Assembly (NCBI RefSeq): GCF_017744395.1
Contig: NZ_JAGIBI010000003.1
Span: 744,001 to 808,000, forward strand
Length of the DNA: 64,000 bases
Direction: 5' to 3'
Source of the DNA: Herbaspirillum sp.
GTDB lineage: Bacteria; Pseudomonadota; Gammaproteobacteria; Burkholderiales; Burkholderiaceae_D
Shown here piece after piece: positions 63,644-64,000 of the stretch. Each line of letters opens with the position of its first letter. The first letter of the stretch is position 1. The notes beneath the pieces are model-generated. The model was given only the letters and a program-made list of their open reading frames with translations. It was not told the DNA's origin and did no database searches. A program made the position numbers and the translations under genes.

Positions 63644-64000
63644 TTGCTCGCCATCATCCTCGCCGCCGGCTGGCCGATCTGGCCCTTGCTGATCGCATCC
63701 ATCATCGGCCTGGCGCTGATCATCGAACGGCTGGTCTACCTGCGCCGCACCCGGGTCTTGCCGCCCGAGTTGCTGGGCGAGGTGGTGCGCGTCTACCAGA
63801 GCGGCCGCGTCAACGACGGCGTGATCGACAAGCTGGAGCAGAATTCCCCGCTCGGCCATGTGCTGGCCGCCGGCCTGCGCAACGTCGACGCCCCGCGCGA
63901 AGTGATGAAGGAGGCCATCGAAGAGGCCGGCCAGGCCGCGGCGCACCGGCTGGAACGCTTTCTCACCACGCTGGGCACGATCGCGTCGCTGGCGCCGCTG
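63644..64000 (+). CDS. ExbB/TolQ/MotA-type proton channel protein (3'-truncated)
   Basis: 119 residues are visible, running off the window end. The start is TTG at 63644 with AGGAG at 63633-63637 six bases before it. A membrane helix (about 9-28, [21 protein letters not shown]) is followed by a cytoplasmic stretch ([16 protein letters not shown]) and the ExbB/TolQ-type segment ending GTIASLAPL. In this bacterial group an exbB-exbD-lpxK set beside xseA is common, so ExbB is likely. It would energise outer-membrane transport with TonB. Confidence 0.88.
   Translation, partial: MLAIILAAGWPIWPLLIASIIGLALIIERLVYLRRTRVLPPELLGEVVRVYQSGRVNDGVIDKLEQNSPLGHVLAAGLRNVDAPREVMKEAIEEAGQAAAHRLERFLTTLGTIASLAPL

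Noticed and set aside
1-64000. CRISPR arrays, insertion sequences, phage genes, toxin-antitoxin or defence islands
   Set aside because: No spaced direct repeats, transposase or integrase domains, or phage or defence domains were seen on either strand.

Overview
The window is about 64 kb of GC-rich chromosomal DNA, probably from a betaproteobacterium of the Oxalobacteraceae/Burkholderiales, with Herbaspirillum-like gene content. That placement is inferred from gene content and order (sodB-xseA next to a divergent exbB-type gene, edd-eda with a pgi-zwf-hexR cluster, a complete hmgA-fahA-maiA set) and from codon bias; no rRNA or marker gene allows a firmer call. I see no prophage, insertion sequence, CRISPR array, tRNA, rRNA or toxin/defence locus. 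Nearly all of the sequence is metabolic operons with local regulators.

Layout. 2-4504: a truncated metallo-beta-lactamase/rhodanese protein, a PhnZ-like HD oxygenase, a glycine-zipper lipoprotein, a hotdog thioesterase, a secreted MetX-fold hydrolase and a GNAT acetyltransferase. 4528-13518: a GABA/polyamine locus, gabT-ABC transporter (ATPase, binding protein, two permeases)-gabD on the minus strand, divergent from a MocR/GabR regulator across a clean inverted repeat. 13680-18693: a CNNM/CBS membrane protein, a DJ-1/Hsp31-like protein with a divergent LysR regulator, and gamma-glutamyltransferase. 18993-25329: the gluconate locus, a LacI-type GntR divergent from gntT-gntK-SDR dehydrogenase-idonate dehydrogenase, with two textbook GntR operators. 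25425-25532: a REP doublet. 25569-33510: central sugar catabolism, pgi-zwf-hexR-tal on the minus strand and edd-eda on the plus strand, with two HexR boxes between them. 33585-37769: lgt, a LysR/ilvD pair and a c-type cytochrome. 37903-42000: a Fur-box-preceded PepSY/flavoreductase fusion and a LuxR-type regulator. 42034-48707: LysR plus arylformamidase-like hydrolase, divergent from an aromatic acid transporter and hmgA-fahA-maiA. 48733-51828: MaoC, HxlR, and MarR with an MFS exporter or importer. 51944-56059: a LacI repressor, gudD and a glucarate-type MFS transporter, with three matching operators. 56305-61051: a DedA-rhodanese fusion, an OsmC protein, and a class II aldolase-MFS-LysR group. 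61227-64000: sodB, xseA and the start of an ExbB/TolQ protein.

How it works together. Gluconate enters by GntT, is phosphorylated by GntK and feeds 6-phosphogluconate to Edd/Eda. Idonate and 5-ketogluconate can join through the two dehydrogenases. HexR, encoded beside zwf, probably senses KDPG and controls both arms of the pgi/zwf and edd/eda divergon. Glucarate, GABA/putrescine and homogentisate pathways add further carbon sources, giving a picture of a plant- or soil-associated organism living on organic and sugar acids. The strongest new material is regulatory: several operator sets can be read directly and tied to named regulators. No wholly novel system was found.
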